64,000 bases of DNA, from positions 1,612,001 to 1,676,000 of the forward strand of contig NZ_CP051680.1 in the NCBI RefSeq assembly GCF_012849095.1, given 5' to 3'. Positions 41,143 to 50,898 of the stretch are shown here, piece by piece (the stretch's first letter is position 1; the number at the start of each line of letters is the position of its first letter). The notes under the pieces are model-generated. The model searched no databases, was not told the DNA's origin, and worked only from the letters and a program-made list of their open reading frames with translations. Source of the DNA: Cohnella herbarum. Its GTDB lineage: Bacteria > Bacillota > Bacilli > Paenibacillales > Paenibacillaceae. Both the position numbers and the translations under genes were made by a program.

Positions 41143-42069
41143 ATGAAATATTTAATCGTTAACGCGGATGATTTCGGCTTATCTCCTGGTGTCAACAGGG
41201 GCATTGTCGAAGCCTATCTGGCAGGCGGGATAACCAGCACAACCTTGATGGTGAATATGCCCGGCTTTGAGGATGCCATAATTCGTTCTCTTGCGCTGCC
41301 AAATCTGGGTGTCGGTTTACACTTTAACTTAACCTCCGGCATACCTATTTCACATCCGAATCTCATCCCTTCTCTCGTACAACAAGATGGAACATTTCGT
41401 GATTTCAGGCAAGTTCACGCAAGAGACGAACGCGAGATCGAAATCGAGCTCGCCGCGCAATGGAATCGTTTCATTGCCTCCGGCCTACGCCCCACCCATT
41501 TGGATTCCCATCACCATATCCATCAGATCTTCCCTTCCGTCTACAAAGCAATGGCGAATTTAGCTACTAAAGAGAACATTCCCATGCGGCGTTCGCAGAC
41601 GTCAGACGAAACAATCGCTCCTTCGGTATTAAAGACCCATCAAGTTTTACTGGACACTTACGAGAAGCCAGACGGTCTTCAAAAGTTGCTTCTTTACCTT
41701 AGCCAACTTCCCGAAGGCACGACGGAATTGATGTGTCATCCCGGATATACCGACAACATGCTGCGCGAACGAGAAACCTCGGAGTGGTCGAATGCCAGAG
41801 AAGCCGAATTGGCGGTTTTTCGCGATCCTGTCGTCCAGCACACGATTCGAGAGCTGGATATTCGTCCGATTCATTACGGATTGCTGAGTTCGATAATCGC
41901 TCAACCTACCGTGCATCCTACTCCAAACCCAAAACCCAAGATCCTTCTCAAATATAAACGCCGCAAGAAACGTACATTTAAGAAAAAAGCCAAGTTAATA
42001 ACGCCGAAGAGGAAGAAGCGGCGTGTTTCTACTCGTTTATTTCTTTCAATAAAGTATAAGACTCGATAA
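41143..42069 (+). CDS. YdjC/ChbG-family deacetylase with polycationic tail
   Basis: The 308-residue protein has the YdjC fold: metal-site motifs NADDFGLSPGVNRGI (Asp-Asp), GLHFNLTSG and THLDSHHHIHQIFP, and a general-acid segment MCHPGY. The family deacetylates N-acetylated sugars or oligosaccharides. The catalytic domain ends near residue 255 (PIHYGLLSS). The remaining ~50 residues are a Pro-rich linker and a strongly basic tail (KYKRRKKRTFKKKAK, TPKRKKRRVSTRL), which is not usual for the family and may bind anionic polymer or nucleic acid. GGGG lies 7 nt before the ATG. Confidence 0.87.
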   Translation: MKYLIVNADDFGLSPGVNRGIVEAYLAGGITSTTLMVNMPGFEDAIIRSLALPNLGVGLHFNLTSGIPISHPNLIPSLVQQDGTFRDFRQVHARDEREIEIELAAQWNRFIASGLRPTHLDSHHHIHQIFPSVYKAMANLATKENIPMRRSQTSDETIAPSVLKTHQVLLDTYEKPDGLQKLLLYLSQLPEGTTELMCHPGYTDNMLRERETSEWSNAREAELAVFRDPVVQHTIRELDIRPIHYGLLSSIIAQPTVHPTPNPKPKILLKYKRRKKRTFKKKAKLITPKRKKRRVSTRLFLSIKYKTR

Positions 42070-42095
42070 TACTAATAGGATGCGCGACTCGAGAC

Positions 42096-42752
42096 TTACA
42101 AATTTTTGCGATTATAGATCCGCGTCGAAACCGTTAGCGAGATCCAACCGATCGCTGCTGCCAGCGCGCACAAGAGGATGTCTTGAACGATAGCGGGAAA
42201 AGGGAATTGAAAGCGGATGTCGATGTTTCGGCTTTGTATTTCTTGCATGATTGACGGAATTACGAATGGGAACATAACGATGATTAACATGAACGCATAT
42301 CTGGTCTTCTCGTACCCGATTTGATATTGTACTGGGATTATCGCACCGAAGAAAACGGTTAAGATCAATAAAGACAGAGAAAAGTCCGAGAAACGAAGCG
42401 GCTCCAACATGCTAGGAACAACGAGGGACATCATCGTGTACAAAGCGAAACATCCCGCGAATATCGTCAAAACGAATAGATAAGTCGATCTCACGATCGA
42501 TTTCCTCGTGTAGGGCGTCGTGCATAAGAACGTGGATCCTTTGTATTTGTATTCGACCATCGAAACCATATTAAACATTAAATACTGAATGTAGATCGTG
42601 CTAAGAAAGAAGCTTAAGAACCGGCTATCGGCCAATTCGATTTTACTGCTGATCCCAAGAGGTAATAATAGCGCCGCAATTAGCATAATGATCCAATATC
42701 TTTTAGCCAATAATAAGTCTTTTTTCACAAGATGGAGAACCATCCTTCTCAC
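42096..42752 (-). CDS. ABC-2-type permease of a YtrA-type operon
   Basis: A 218-residue membrane protein with six likely helices, such as YWIIMLIAALLLPLGISSKI and SLSLLILTVFFGAIIPVQYQ. It is the permease partner of the ATPase whose gene overlaps its start by 4 nt. Such small GntR-ATPase-permease operons respond to cell-wall antibiotics in Bacilli; the exported substrate here is unknown. Confidence 0.82.
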   Translation of the reverse strand: MRRMVLHLVKKDLLLAKRYWIIMLIAALLLPLGISSKIELADSRFLSFFLSTIYIQYLMFNMVSMVEYKYKGSTFLCTTPYTRKSIVRSTYLFVLTIFAGCFALYTMMSLVVPSMLEPLRFSDFSLSLLILTVFFGAIIPVQYQIGYEKTRYAFMLIIVMFPFVIPSIMQEIQSRNIDIRFQFPFPAIVQDILLCALAAAIGWISLTVSTRIYNRKNL

Positions 42753-43597
42753 CTCCCGATGTAACCGAGCATGATTTCTTCAACCGAAGGTCTTTCGAAT
42801 AGGACGTCTTTCATTTGCTTGTGAACGGCCGCAGGATTATCGGTCAATCCGGTAAACCCGTATTTCGTCTCCTCCAGCGTCAAGAACAAATCGCGCACGC
42901 CGTCCAACTGACGGCAGTCCCCTTTCACGACGCTGTGCCTCTCCCGCAAAACATCCTTCTCCTCGTCCAACACGACGCGCCCCTTATCGATCAGAATTAA
43001 CGCATCCGCAACTTTATCCAAGTCGGAAGTGACATGCGAGGAGAAGAATACGCTTTTTCCTTCTTCCTTCACGAATTCGAGCAAAATGTTCATCAATTCC
43101 GAGCGAACTTGCGGATCCAAACCGCTTGTTGGCTCATCCATAATGAGCAAGTCCGCATGGTGGGAAATTGCCAAAACGATAGAATATTTCATTCGCATGC
43201 CTTTGGATAACGTCTTGATCTTTTGATTTGCCGACAAACCGAACCGTTCCATACGCTTTACAAAGATCGCGTTATCCCAATTCGAATAAGACGGCGCGAT
43301 TATGCTTTTCATTTCGAGTAAATTCAAGTCATCGTAAAAGTTGCCATCGGACAAGACGATACCGATTCGGTTCTTGAATTCTCTTTCGTACCGCTGCGTA
43401 TCTTTTCCGTAAAACGTAATGTTTCCGGCATCCTTCCGGGTAAGTCCGAGAATCGACTTGATCGTCGTCGTCTTCCCCGCCCCGTTGACGCCGATAAATC
43501 CGGTAATGCAACCCTCGTATAACGTAAAACTCACGTCCTTAAGTCCGAAGTCGCCCCAACTTTTACTAAGGCCTTTTACTTCCAGCATCGGCTTCAT
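42749..43597 (-). CDS. ABC transporter ATPase of a YtrA-type operon
   Basis: A 282-residue ATPase: Walker A GVNGAGKTTT, signature LSKGMRMKYS (a variant of LSGGQ common in this group), Walker B LLIMDEPTSGLD and switch His in VFFSSHVTSDLDKV. It overlaps the GntR gene before it and the permease after it by 4 nt each, so all three are translationally coupled. Confidence 0.9.
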   Translation of the reverse strand: MKPMLEVKGLSKSWGDFGLKDVSFTLYEGCITGFIGVNGAGKTTTIKSILGLTRKDAGNITFYGKDTQRYEREFKNRIGIVLSDGNFYDDLNLLEMKSIIAPSYSNWDNAIFVKRMERFGLSANQKIKTLSKGMRMKYSIVLAISHHADLLIMDEPTSGLDPQVRSELMNILLEFVKEEGKSVFFSSHVTSDLDKVADALILIDKGRVVLDEEKDVLRERHSVVKGDCRQLDGVRDLFLTLEETKYGFTGLTDNPAAVHKQMKDVLFERPSVEEIMLGYIGR

Positions 43598-43974
43598 TCC
43601 GTATCCTCCTCAAACAATAATTCCATCATAGCGAACAATTCGTCTTTGCCGATTCCAAGAGATCTCGCCGTGTCCCAAGCTTCCGTAAGCTTGACCTCGA
43701 CAAGATGACGCCTGGACTCGAGCAGAAGCTCGAGATTTTCCTTGGCGACGAACGAGCCCTTGCCCGCTCTCGTCGTAATGAACCCTTCCGACTCGAGTTC
43801 GTCATACACTCTGCGCGTCGTCAAAACGCTTACGCGAAGATCGCTCGCCAGCGCGCGAATCGATGGAAGCATTTCGCCCTCCGCTAATTCTCCGCGCAAG
43901 ATCTCGTCTTTCATTTGATTTTTGATTTGCTGATAGATCGGCGTATCGGATACGTTGGATACGATAATTTTCAT
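43594..43974 (-). CDS. GntR-family regulator, YtrA subfamily
   Basis: The 126-residue protein has a GntR winged helix (PIYQQIKNQMKDEILRGELA, LPSIRALASDLRVSVLTTRR, FITTRAGKGSFVA) and only a short helical C-terminus without a ligand-binding domain, as in YtrA. It should repress its own operon until cell-wall stress. CCGGAGG lies just upstream of the ATG, and a palindromic candidate operator lies directly after the promoter. Confidence 0.9.
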   Translation of the reverse strand: MKIIVSNVSDTPIYQQIKNQMKDEILRGELAEGEMLPSIRALASDLRVSVLTTRRVYDELESEGFITTRAGKGSFVAKENLELLLESRRHLVEVKLTEAWDTARSLGIGKDELFAMMELLFEEDTE

Positions 43975-43995
43975 GTGACCTCCGGAGGTCTTATC

Positions 43996-44044
43996 TGTAT
44001 ATTAGTTACATACACAGAATACACACGATACACAGTAAAGTCAA
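43996..44044 (-). promoter_or_regulatory. Promoter and candidate operator of the YtrA-type operon
   Basis: On the minus strand TTGACT (44039-44044), 17 bp and TATTCT (44016-44021) form a sigma-A promoter. Immediately downstream lies an imperfect inverted repeat, TGTATATTAGTTACATACA on the plus strand (43996-44014), preceded by GTGTAT direct repeats. It is well placed for repression by the GntR protein. Confidence 0.6.
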
Positions 44045-44076
44045 CTTCCGGTTTCCTGCTCCGTTCTCGCGGCAAC

Positions 44077-44120
44077 AACTTGAAGAAGGCCTTGCGGCAT
44101 GCGCAGGCCTTCTTCAAGTT
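44077..44120. terminator. Perfect 16-bp hairpin ending the hut cluster
   Basis: AACTTGAAGAAGGCCT (44077-44092) pairs without mismatch with 44105-44120. It lies 44 bp beyond the M20 peptidase stop. The U-tract is short on the minus strand. Confidence 0.7.
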
Positions 44121-44164
44121 AAAATTAATTTTTCTCTTAACCGCTCGAAATTTATTCGGCTAGC

Positions 44165-45355
44165 TCAATTCCCAGTCACGAACCGATGAGCCATCAGCGC
44201 GTATACTTTCGCGGCCTTTACGACTTGGTCCAAGGGAACGAATTCATTCGGGGCGTGGGCGACGTCGATGCTTCCCGGACCGTAAAGCAAGGAAGGAATG
44301 CCGGCTGCCGACAGAAGCTCGACCTCGGCGTACCCGTTAAAGCCCATGAAGGCGGACTCTTCACCGGTTGCGTCATTGATTGCTTCCGATAGACGAACGA
44401 CGACTTCTTCCCCGTCCGATAACGTCCACGTACTAAAGCTTTGCTTCAAAACCAACTCGACTCCGAGTCCTTCGTCGCGATTCAAGGCATCCGTCAGATG
44501 GCGGACTTCCTTCTCCGCCAGTTCCATCGACTCGGTAGGCAACACCTGTCGGTCGAAATCGACATCGCAGAAATCCGGCACGAGCGTGACCCCGACACCC
44601 CCTTGGATTTTCCCGACATTGACGGTGGGATGCCGAAGATCGGGATCGCTGACAACCTTCGCCAACCCGTCGTTGTACTCCCTCAAAGCTTCGAGATAAC
44701 GACCCATCTTGAATATGGCGTTATCCCCGTTAAACGCGACTCCGGTATGCGCGCTGCGACCGACCGTTCTTGCGGAGAACTCCATCGCGCCTTTCAGTCG
44801 ATTGCCGATCCGAAGGCTTGTCGGTTCGGAGATACAAGCCATGACGCAATCGGCTAGTTTATCGTTGGACAGCAATGCCTTCGTGCCGAGGAAGTTGACC
44901 TCTTCGTCGATAACCGCGGTAAACAACAGCCCCCTGGAGCGGACGACTTTGCTTTGTACCAACGCCTGAACCGCGAAGATCATCGAAGCGACTCCGGCCT
45001 TCATATCGCACGAGCCTAAGCCGTACATTTTCCCGTCCCGGATTTCCGCCGCCCATGGATCACTGTCCCAGAGCTCTAAGTTACCGGCGGGCACGGTGTC
45101 CGTATGGCCGTTGAACAACAGCTTTTCCGGCCGTTCTCCTTCCAGGGCGACGATGACGTTCACCCGATCCCCTTCGACTTCCTGCAATTCCACTTGGCAA
45201 CCGATCGATCGAAGCTTATCCGCGATCAACCGGGCAACGGCTCCCTCCCTTCCGGGAGGATTCTCGCTATTCGTGGCGACCAATTGCCGAAGAAACCGAA
45301 TGAGCTCCTCCTCGTCGATGAGTTGAAGCAGTTCGTTCTCTTGTTGCGTGAGCAT
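44165..45355 (-). CDS. M20-family (ArgE/DapE-like) metallopeptidase in the hut cluster
   Basis: About 396 residues with the M20 di-zinc hydrolase plan: LFNGHTDTVPAGN, GLGSCDMKAGVAS and VIDEEVNFLGTKAL supply metal ligands and the catalytic Glu, and a lid domain follows (RTVGRSAHTGVAFNGDN). The family hydrolyses N-acyl or dipeptide bonds. It is the last gene after hutH-hutU, 36 bp downstream, so it may release histidine from an N-acyl-histidine or His-dipeptide, or act on a formyl/formimino-glutamate product; this is inference from position. ATG 45355 has AAAGG 9 nt upstream. Confidence 0.85.
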   Translation of the reverse strand: MLTQQENELLQLIDEEELIRFLRQLVATNSENPPGREGAVARLIADKLRSIGCQVELQEVEGDRVNVIVALEGERPEKLLFNGHTDTVPAGNLELWDSDPWAAEIRDGKMYGLGSCDMKAGVASMIFAVQALVQSKVVRSRGLLFTAVIDEEVNFLGTKALLSNDKLADCVMACISEPTSLRIGNRLKGAMEFSARTVGRSAHTGVAFNGDNAIFKMGRYLEALREYNDGLAKVVSDPDLRHPTVNVGKIQGGVGVTLVPDFCDVDFDRQVLPTESMELAEKEVRHLTDALNRDEGLGVELVLKQSFSTWTLSDGEEVVVRLSEAINDATGEESAFMGFNGYAEVELLSAAGIPSLLYGPGSIDVAHAPNEFVPLDQVVKAAKVYALMAHRFVTGN

Positions 45356-45391
45356 GCTCATCCGCCTTTCTATGCGAACACCGCGAATAGA

Positions 45392-47062
45392 TTAATCCTT
45401 AGCGATCATCGGCATTCGGATTCCTTTATTCCTCGCGGTTTCTATGGCTAAATCATAACCCGCATCGGCGTGGCGGACAACACCCATTCCGGGATCCGTC
45501 GTCAGCACGCGTTCAAGACGCTCCTCCGCCTCTTTCGTTCCGTCCGCCACGACGACCATACCCGCGTGCATCGAGTAACCCATCCCTACGCCGCCGCCGT
45601 GGTGCACGGATACCCAGCTAGCTCCCGCGGACACGTTAACGAGCGCATTCAGAATCGGCCAATCCGCCACGGCGTCGCTGCCGTCCCGCATCGCTTCGGT
45701 TTCGCGATTCGGGGATGCCACGGATCCCGCGTCCAGGTGGTCGCGTCCGATAACGATCGGAGCTTTCAGTTCGCCAGTGGCGACCATATCGTTAATGATT
45801 TTGCCGAATTGGGCGCGTTCCCCGTACCCCAACCAACAGATTCTCGCCGGTAAGCCTTGGAACGCGATTTTTTCTTTCGCCATCCTGATCCATTTGCACA
45901 GATGCTCGTTATGCGCGAAAGTCTTCATGACGACTTCATCCAGTTTGTAGATATCCTCGGGATCTCCGGATAGCGCCGCCCAACGAAACGGACCTTTCCC
46001 TTCGCAAAATTGCGGGCGGATGTAAGCAGGTACGAATCCCGGAAAATCGAAAGCGTTGCTCACGCCTTCGTCGAAAGCGACTTGGCGAATATTGTTGCCG
46101 TAATCGAATACGATCGAACCTAGCTTTTTCATTTCCAGCATCGCTTCCACGTGGACAGCCATGCTCGATTTGGACAGCTTCACGTATTGCTCGGGATTTT
46201 CTTCGCGCAGCTTGCGCCCTTGTTCAAGCGTATAGCCGGCCGGCAAATAACCGTTCAGCGGATCGTGCGCGGACGTCTGGTCCGTTACGATATCCGGTAT
46301 GAACGCTTTGCCGATCATCGCCGGCAATACTTCCGCCGCGTTGCCGACTAACCCGATGGACAGCGAGCGACCCTCGCTGGCCGCTTCCTTGGCAAGTGCG
46401 ATCGCCTCGTCCAAGCTGTCGACCACCTGATCCAGATAGCGGGAGTCGATTCGTTTCTGGATACGCGTCGCGTCGACGTCTATTCCGATCACGACACCAT
46501 CGTTCAACGTCACGGACAGCGGCTGCGCGCCTCCCATTCCGCCCATTCCGGCGGTTACGGTGATCGTTCCTTTCAGCGATCCTCCGAAATGCTGCCGCGC
46601 GAGCTCCGCGAACGTTTCGTAAGTCCCCTGAACGATGCCTTGGCTCCCGATATAAATCCAGCTTCCGGCCGTCATCTGACCGTACATCATCAAACCCTTT
46701 TTATCGAGCTCGTGGAACTTCTCCCAATTCGCGAATGCCGGCACGAGGTTCGAGTTAGCCAGCAACACGCGCGGCGAGTGTTTATGCGTCCGGAACACGG
46801 CGACCGGTTTACCAGATTGTATAAGCAAGGTTTCGTCTTCTTCCAGATTCTTAAGGGCCTTAACGATCGCATCGAAGCTTTCCCAGTTGCGGGCGGCTTT
46901 GCCGATTCCGCCGTAGACGACGAGCTTATCGGGGTGTTCGGCAACATCGGGATCCAGATTGTTCATCAGCATGCGCAAGGCGGCCTCTTGGACCCAGCCT
47001 TTCGTGTTCAGCACGGTTCCTCTTGGCGCGCGCACCTCACGCGGATTAGACTCGTTACTCAT
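45392..47062 (-). CDS. hutU: Urocanate hydratase
   Basis: The 556-residue, full-length HutU converts urocanate to imidazolonepropionate with tightly bound NAD+. Hallmarks are [16 protein letters not shown] near the N-terminus, the NAD-binding glycine-rich [18 protein letters not shown], the active-site Cys region [17 protein letters not shown] and the C-terminal [17 protein letters not shown]. It starts 17 bp after hutH with GGGGG 8 nt upstream of the ATG. Confidence 0.97.
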   Translation of the reverse strand: MSNESNPREVRAPRGTVLNTKGWVQEAALRMLMNNLDPDVAEHPDKLVVYGGIGKAARNWESFDAIVKALKNLEEDETLLIQSGKPVAVFRTHKHSPRVLLANSNLVPAFANWEKFHELDKKGLMMYGQMTAGSWIYIGSQGIVQGTYETFAELARQHFGGSLKGTITVTAGMGGMGGAQPLSVTLNDGVVIGIDVDATRIQKRIDSRYLDQVVDSLDEAIALAKEAASEGRSLSIGLVGNAAEVLPAMIGKAFIPDIVTDQTSAHDPLNGYLPAGYTLEQGRKLREENPEQYVKLSKSSMAVHVEAMLEMKKLGSIVFDYGNNIRQVAFDEGVSNAFDFPGFVPAYIRPQFCEGKGPFRWAALSGDPEDIYKLDEVVMKTFAHNEHLCKWIRMAKEKIAFQGLPARICWLGYGERAQFGKIINDMVATGELKAPIVIGRDHLDAGSVASPNRETEAMRDGSDAVADWPILNALVNVSAGASWVSVHHGGGVGMGYSMHAGMVVVADGTKEAEERLERVLTTDPGMGVVRHADAGYDLAIETARNKGIRMPMIAKD

Positions 47063-47078
47063 TCGAAGTTCCCCCTTA

Positions 47079-48647
47079 TTATTGAATGACCGCTACGGCG
47101 GACATCGCTTCGGCAATATTGGTTCGTTTCATCCACTCGGCAATAATCTCGAAATCGTGCGACAAAATGCGATCCACGGTAACGGCCGGAATCAGCTCGC
47201 GACAATGCTCGTATAGCCAAGTCGTGCCAAGCCCAAGCAGCTTCGGATCGCGAAAATCGACGGCTTGCGCACCGCATAACAGCTCGATGGCGAGGACGGC
47301 ATACGCGTTATCGACGATTTGCCTCGCCTTCCGCGCGCCGATCGTTCCCATGCTCACATGGTCTTCTTGGTTACCGGACGATGGGATCGAATCTACGCTG
47401 GCCGGATGCGCCAACGATTTATTTTCCGAGACGACCGCTGCCGCCGCATATTGAGCGATCATAAAACCGGACTCGAGTCCGCCGTTCGTCGTTAAGAATG
47501 GCGGCAAGCTCTCGTTCAAATGCGGATTAACGAGCCGTTCCACGCGGCGCTCGGAGATATTAGCCAGTTCGGCGGCGCTGATGGACAGATGATCCATCGC
47601 CAGCGCGATCGGTTGTCCGTGGAAGTTGCCGCCCGAAATGACTCGGTCCTCATCCACGAAGATGAGCGGATTGTCCGTCGCCGAGTTGATCTCGATCTCC
47701 AGCTTGTTCGCGATATATGCGAGCGCATCTCGGCTAGCTCCGTGCACTTGAGGCGCGCAACGCAAAGAATAGGCGTCCTGCACGCGCTTTTCTCCCTGAT
47801 CGGTCATCAATCGGCTGCCCGAAGTTAACGCCCGGATATTCGCCGCGGAACGGCTTTGCCCTGGATGCGGGCGAATGCGGTGCGTCGAGGCGTGGAACGC
47901 GTCGCGAACTCCGAAGAGCGCTTCGCTGGTCAGCGAAACAGCGCAATCCGCCCAGTTGGCAAGATTAAGCGCATCCCAGCAAGCTAGCGTGCCAACAGCG
48001 GTCATGACCTGCGTACCGTTAATGAGCGCGAGTCCTTCTTTGGCCTCCAGCGTAACGGGAACGAGACCCGCCATCGCCATCGCTTGACCGCCCGGCAATC
48101 TCTCGCCGTGATAATACGCTTCTCCTTCACCCACGAGCACGAGCGCGAGATGCGACAACGGGGCCAAATCGCCGCTTGCGCCAAGCGAGCCTTTCTCCGG
48201 AATGACCGGCGTGACTTCCCGATTGAGCATGTCCGCGAGCAGAAGGACGACCTCCGGACGGATACCCGAATATCCGAGCGCCAGAGCATTGACCCTCAGC
48301 AGCATAATCGCCCGGACAACTTCGATCGGAAACGGGGCGCCGATTCCGCACGCATGGCTCCGTATGAGATTGATTTGCAACGTCTGCACGTCTTTGCCGG
48401 AAATGTACGTATCGCTAAATTTACCGAATCCAGTCGTGAGTCCGTAGACGACTTTCTGTTCGTCGAGCAGCTTCTCCACGTAATCGCGGGTACGCTTCAT
48501 CAGTGCGACGCTCTCCGGCAGAATGTCAACTTCGGCATAATTTCTGGACACGCGCACGACCTGTTCGATCGTCATCTCTCCGCCGCCCACCATGACGGGG
48601 GTCTCTTTCATCGGTTGCGCCTGTTGCTCTTGATGTACTTGTTTCAT
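47079..48647 (-). CDS. hutH: Histidine ammonia-lyase
   Basis: About 522 residues. HutH removes ammonia from L-histidine to give urocanate, the first step of the pathway. The self-processed MIO cofactor arises from Ala-Ser-Gly in [17 protein letters not shown] at about residue 156. Other conserved blocks are [30 protein letters not shown] and [17 protein letters not shown] 48647 is chosen because AGGTG lies 6 nt upstream; a longer frame to 48689 would overlap the attenuator. It is preceded by a HutP-type attenuator. Confidence 0.97.
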   Translation of the reverse strand: MKQVHQEQQAQPMKETPVMVGGGEMTIEQVVRVSRNYAEVDILPESVALMKRTRDYVEKLLDEQKVVYGLTTGFGKFSDTYISGKDVQTLQINLIRSHACGIGAPFPIEVVRAIMLLRVNALALGYSGIRPEVVLLLADMLNREVTPVIPEKGSLGASGDLAPLSHLALVLVGEGEAYYHGERLPGGQAMAMAGLVPVTLEAKEGLALINGTQVMTAVGTLACWDALNLANWADCAVSLTSEALFGVRDAFHASTHRIRPHPGQSRSAANIRALTSGSRLMTDQGEKRVQDAYSLRCAPQVHGASRDALAYIANKLEIEINSATDNPLIFVDEDRVISGGNFHGQPIALAMDHLSISAAELANISERRVERLVNPHLNESLPPFLTTNGGLESGFMIAQYAAAAVVSENKSLAHPASVDSIPSSGNQEDHVSMGTIGARKARQIVDNAYAVLAIELLCGAQAVDFRDPKLLGLGTTWLYEHCRELIPAVTVDRILSHDFEIIAEWMKRTNIAEAMSAVAVIQ

Positions 48648-48679
48648 GATCCGCACCTGCTTTACGAGTAATAAAAAAA

Positions 48680-48721
48680 AGCCAACCAAAAAAGGGTTCG
48701 GCTTCTAATCACTAATCGCTA
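48680..48721 (-). promoter_or_regulatory. HutP-type attenuator before hutH
   Basis: In the minus-strand RNA three UAG triplets (48719-48721, 48712-48714, 48705-48707) are spaced by exactly 4 nt. The terminator hairpin AGCCGAACC/GGTTGGCU (48680-48703) with a long U run follows directly. NAG-N4-NAG-N4-NAG is the known recognition pattern of HutP, so histidine-bound HutP would prevent termination. Only 20 bp separate it from the hisD stop, so it gates read-through from the upstream operon. Confidence 0.85.
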
Positions 48722-48741
48722 AAGGGCCATATTCTTTTTGT

Positions 48742-50031
48742 TTATTTTCCGCTGCCTTCTTCCGAGTTCGCCATGCGCAGCTTAACGGAATAAGCATGGC
48801 CTTGCAGCCCTTCGAATTCGGCTAACGCAGCTATTTTATGTCCATTGGCCGCCATGTCCGCCCGACTATAACTGACCAAGCTCATTTTCTTAATGAAGTC
48901 GTCCACGGACAACGGGGACGAGAAACGGGCTCTGCCGCTCGTCGGCAGCACGTGATTCGGTCCTACGTAATAATCTCCGATAGGAACCGGGCTATTGTTG
49001 CCGATAAATACGGCTCCCGCATGCTTGACTTTGCCTAATCGTTCGAAAGGATCGGCGATGCACAACTGTAAGTGCTCCGTTGCCAATTCATTCACGATAT
49101 CGAACGCCTCATCCAAACTATTGGCTATACATATGGCGCTCCATTGATCGATCGATTGTGCGGCAATCTCTTTGCGATTCAGATGCTCGAGCTGACTTAA
49201 CACTTGCTCCTGCACTTGTTCGGCTAACGCGGCCGAAGTCGTAACCAATATCGCCGAAGCGAGCGGGTCGTGTTCGGCTTGGGCAAGTAAATCCGCCGCG
49301 GTAAATTCCGGATTGGCCGTTTCATCCGCGAGGATCACGACTTCGCTAGGGCCGGCAATCATGTCGATGTCTACGTCTCCATAGACTTCCCGCTTGGCAG
49401 CCGCTACGAAGGCGTTGCCGGGCCCGGTTATTTTATCGACTTTGGCGATCGATTCCGTCCCGTAAGCGAGAGCCGCGATCGCCTGGGCGCCGCCGACTTT
49501 GAAAATCTCGGTTATGCCTAACTCTCTAGCCGTGACCAGAACCGCGGCATTCATCCTGCCGTCCTTGCCTGGAGGAGTCGTCATCACGATCTGTTCGACG
49601 CCCGCTACAAGCGCGGGTATGGCGTTCATCATGACCGATGACGGATAGGAAGCCGTACCGCCGGGAACGTAGATCCCTACTCGTTCCAACGGCCTGACCA
49701 GTTGACCTAGAATCGTGCCCGACTCCGTCGCGTTCATCCACGATTGCCGAACTTGTCTTTCATGATAATCCCGGATATTGCGAATCGCGCTGCGGATCGC
49801 ATCGAGCAACGTATCGTCGATCGCTTCGAAAGCTTCATCGAACTCTTCCGGTTGGACTTTCAAATGCGCTAGCTTGACTCGGTCGAATCTTTCCGTCATC
49901 TCAAGAAGCGCCTGATCGCCATTTTGCTTTACTTGCTCTATGATATTCAGAACGTCTTCCCTACGATCCTGCCCTTTGGAAGCTCTGCTCCGATTGGCAC
50001 GCAATTGTTGGCGTTGCATCACCTTAAGCAA
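48742..50031 (-). CDS. hisD: Histidinol dehydrogenase in the hut cluster
   Basis: A 429-residue, apparently intact HisD: GIYVPGGTASYPSSVMMNAI, FKVGGAQAIAALAYGTE, KITGPGNAFVAAAKREVYG, AQAEHDPLASAILVT and PNHVLPTSGRARFSSPLSV are all family hallmarks. It oxidises L-histidinol via histidinal to L-histidine with NAD+ and Zn. No other his biosynthesis genes are nearby; it lies between an ABC importer and hutH, so a catabolic role (histidinol to histidine to urocanate) is likely. TTG 50031 has AAGGAG 9 nt upstream. Confidence 0.93.
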   Translation of the reverse strand: MLKVMQRQQLRANRSRASKGQDRREDVLNIIEQVKQNGDQALLEMTERFDRVKLAHLKVQPEEFDEAFEAIDDTLLDAIRSAIRNIRDYHERQVRQSWMNATESGTILGQLVRPLERVGIYVPGGTASYPSSVMMNAIPALVAGVEQIVMTTPPGKDGRMNAAVLVTARELGITEIFKVGGAQAIAALAYGTESIAKVDKITGPGNAFVAAAKREVYGDVDIDMIAGPSEVVILADETANPEFTAADLLAQAEHDPLASAILVTTSAALAEQVQEQVLSQLEHLNRKEIAAQSIDQWSAICIANSLDEAFDIVNELATEHLQLCIADPFERLGKVKHAGAVFIGNNSPVPIGDYYVGPNHVLPTSGRARFSSPLSVDDFIKKMSLVSYSRADMAANGHKIAALAEFEGLQGHAYSVKLRMANSEEGSGK

Positions 50032-50055
50032 TAGTCCGCGCTCCTTCCAGCCTGT

Positions 50056-50898
50056 CTATCCTTTGTTCGCCGTCTTGTTCTTCAGCGATTTCTGAAGCTC
50101 CAGCTCCATGATGATCGCTCTCTTATAATACATGAATTTATCCGATAGTTGATCGTTGAAATCTCTCGGCTTAGGAATATCGATCGTCATCTCTTGGGCG
50201 ACGCGGCCCGGATGCGCGCTCATAATGTAGAGGCGGTCAGACAAATAGATCGCTTCATCCACGTCATGCGTAACGAATAATACGCTGCATTTCTCTTCCG
50301 ACCATACTTTCATGACCAGATCCTGCATTTCCCTGCGCGTCTGCGCGTCCAACGCGCCAAAAGGCTCGTCCATAAGCAGCAAAGAAGGATGGAACACCAA
50401 CGCGCGGGCGATCGCCACCCGTTGCTGCATGCCGCCTGACAACTGCGCTGGATACGACATCTCGAACCCTTTAAGACCGACCAAATCCAAATAATGATAG
50501 GCCTTTTCCTTTTTCTGGGCGGCGCTTAAATCTTCCGCTTTCTTCAAAGCGAACGCGACGTTCTCCCACGCATGCAACCAAGGCAGCAAGCTATATTGCT
50601 GGAATACGACGCCCCGATCTCTGCCCGCCCCGGTAATCGGCTCGTTATGCAGGATCAATTCGCCCTCCGTCATAGGGTCGAGTCCGGCTACCAGTCTAAG
50701 GAAGGTCGACTTCCCGCAGCCCGAAGGGCCTAGCAGCGAGACGAACTCTCCTTTACCGATCGTTAAGCTAACGTCTTCCATCGCCGTGATCGTTTTCTTG
50801 TGGCTTTCGAACTTCTTGGTCACGTTGCGCGCAACCAGCATCTGTTCCGGTCGAGCGGACGAATTCCGTGCATCTTGCATGACCATGTCCCCTTTCAT
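50056..50898 (-). CDS. NitT/TauT-type ABC importer ATPase in the hut cluster
   Basis: The 280-residue ATPase is of the SsuB/TauB type: Walker A LGPSGCGKSTFLRLVAG, Q-loop GVVFQQYSLLPW, signature LSGGMQQRVAIARAL and Walker B LLMDEPFGALD. It overlaps the permease gene by 4 nt. ATG codons at 50898, 50886 and 50880 are possible; the last has the best-spaced AAAGGGG site. Confidence 0.92.
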   Translation of the reverse strand: MKGDMVMQDARNSSARPEQMLVARNVTKKFESHKKTITAMEDVSLTIGKGEFVSLLGPSGCGKSTFLRLVAGLDPMTEGELILHNEPITGAGRDRGVVFQQYSLLPWLHAWENVAFALKKAEDLSAAQKKEKAYHYLDLVGLKGFEMSYPAQLSGGMQQRVAIARALVFHPSLLLMDEPFGALDAQTRREMQDLVMKVWSEEKCSVLFVTHDVDEAIYLSDRLYIMSAHPGRVAQEMTIDIPKPRDFNDQLSDKFMYYKRAIIMELELQKSLKNKTANKG

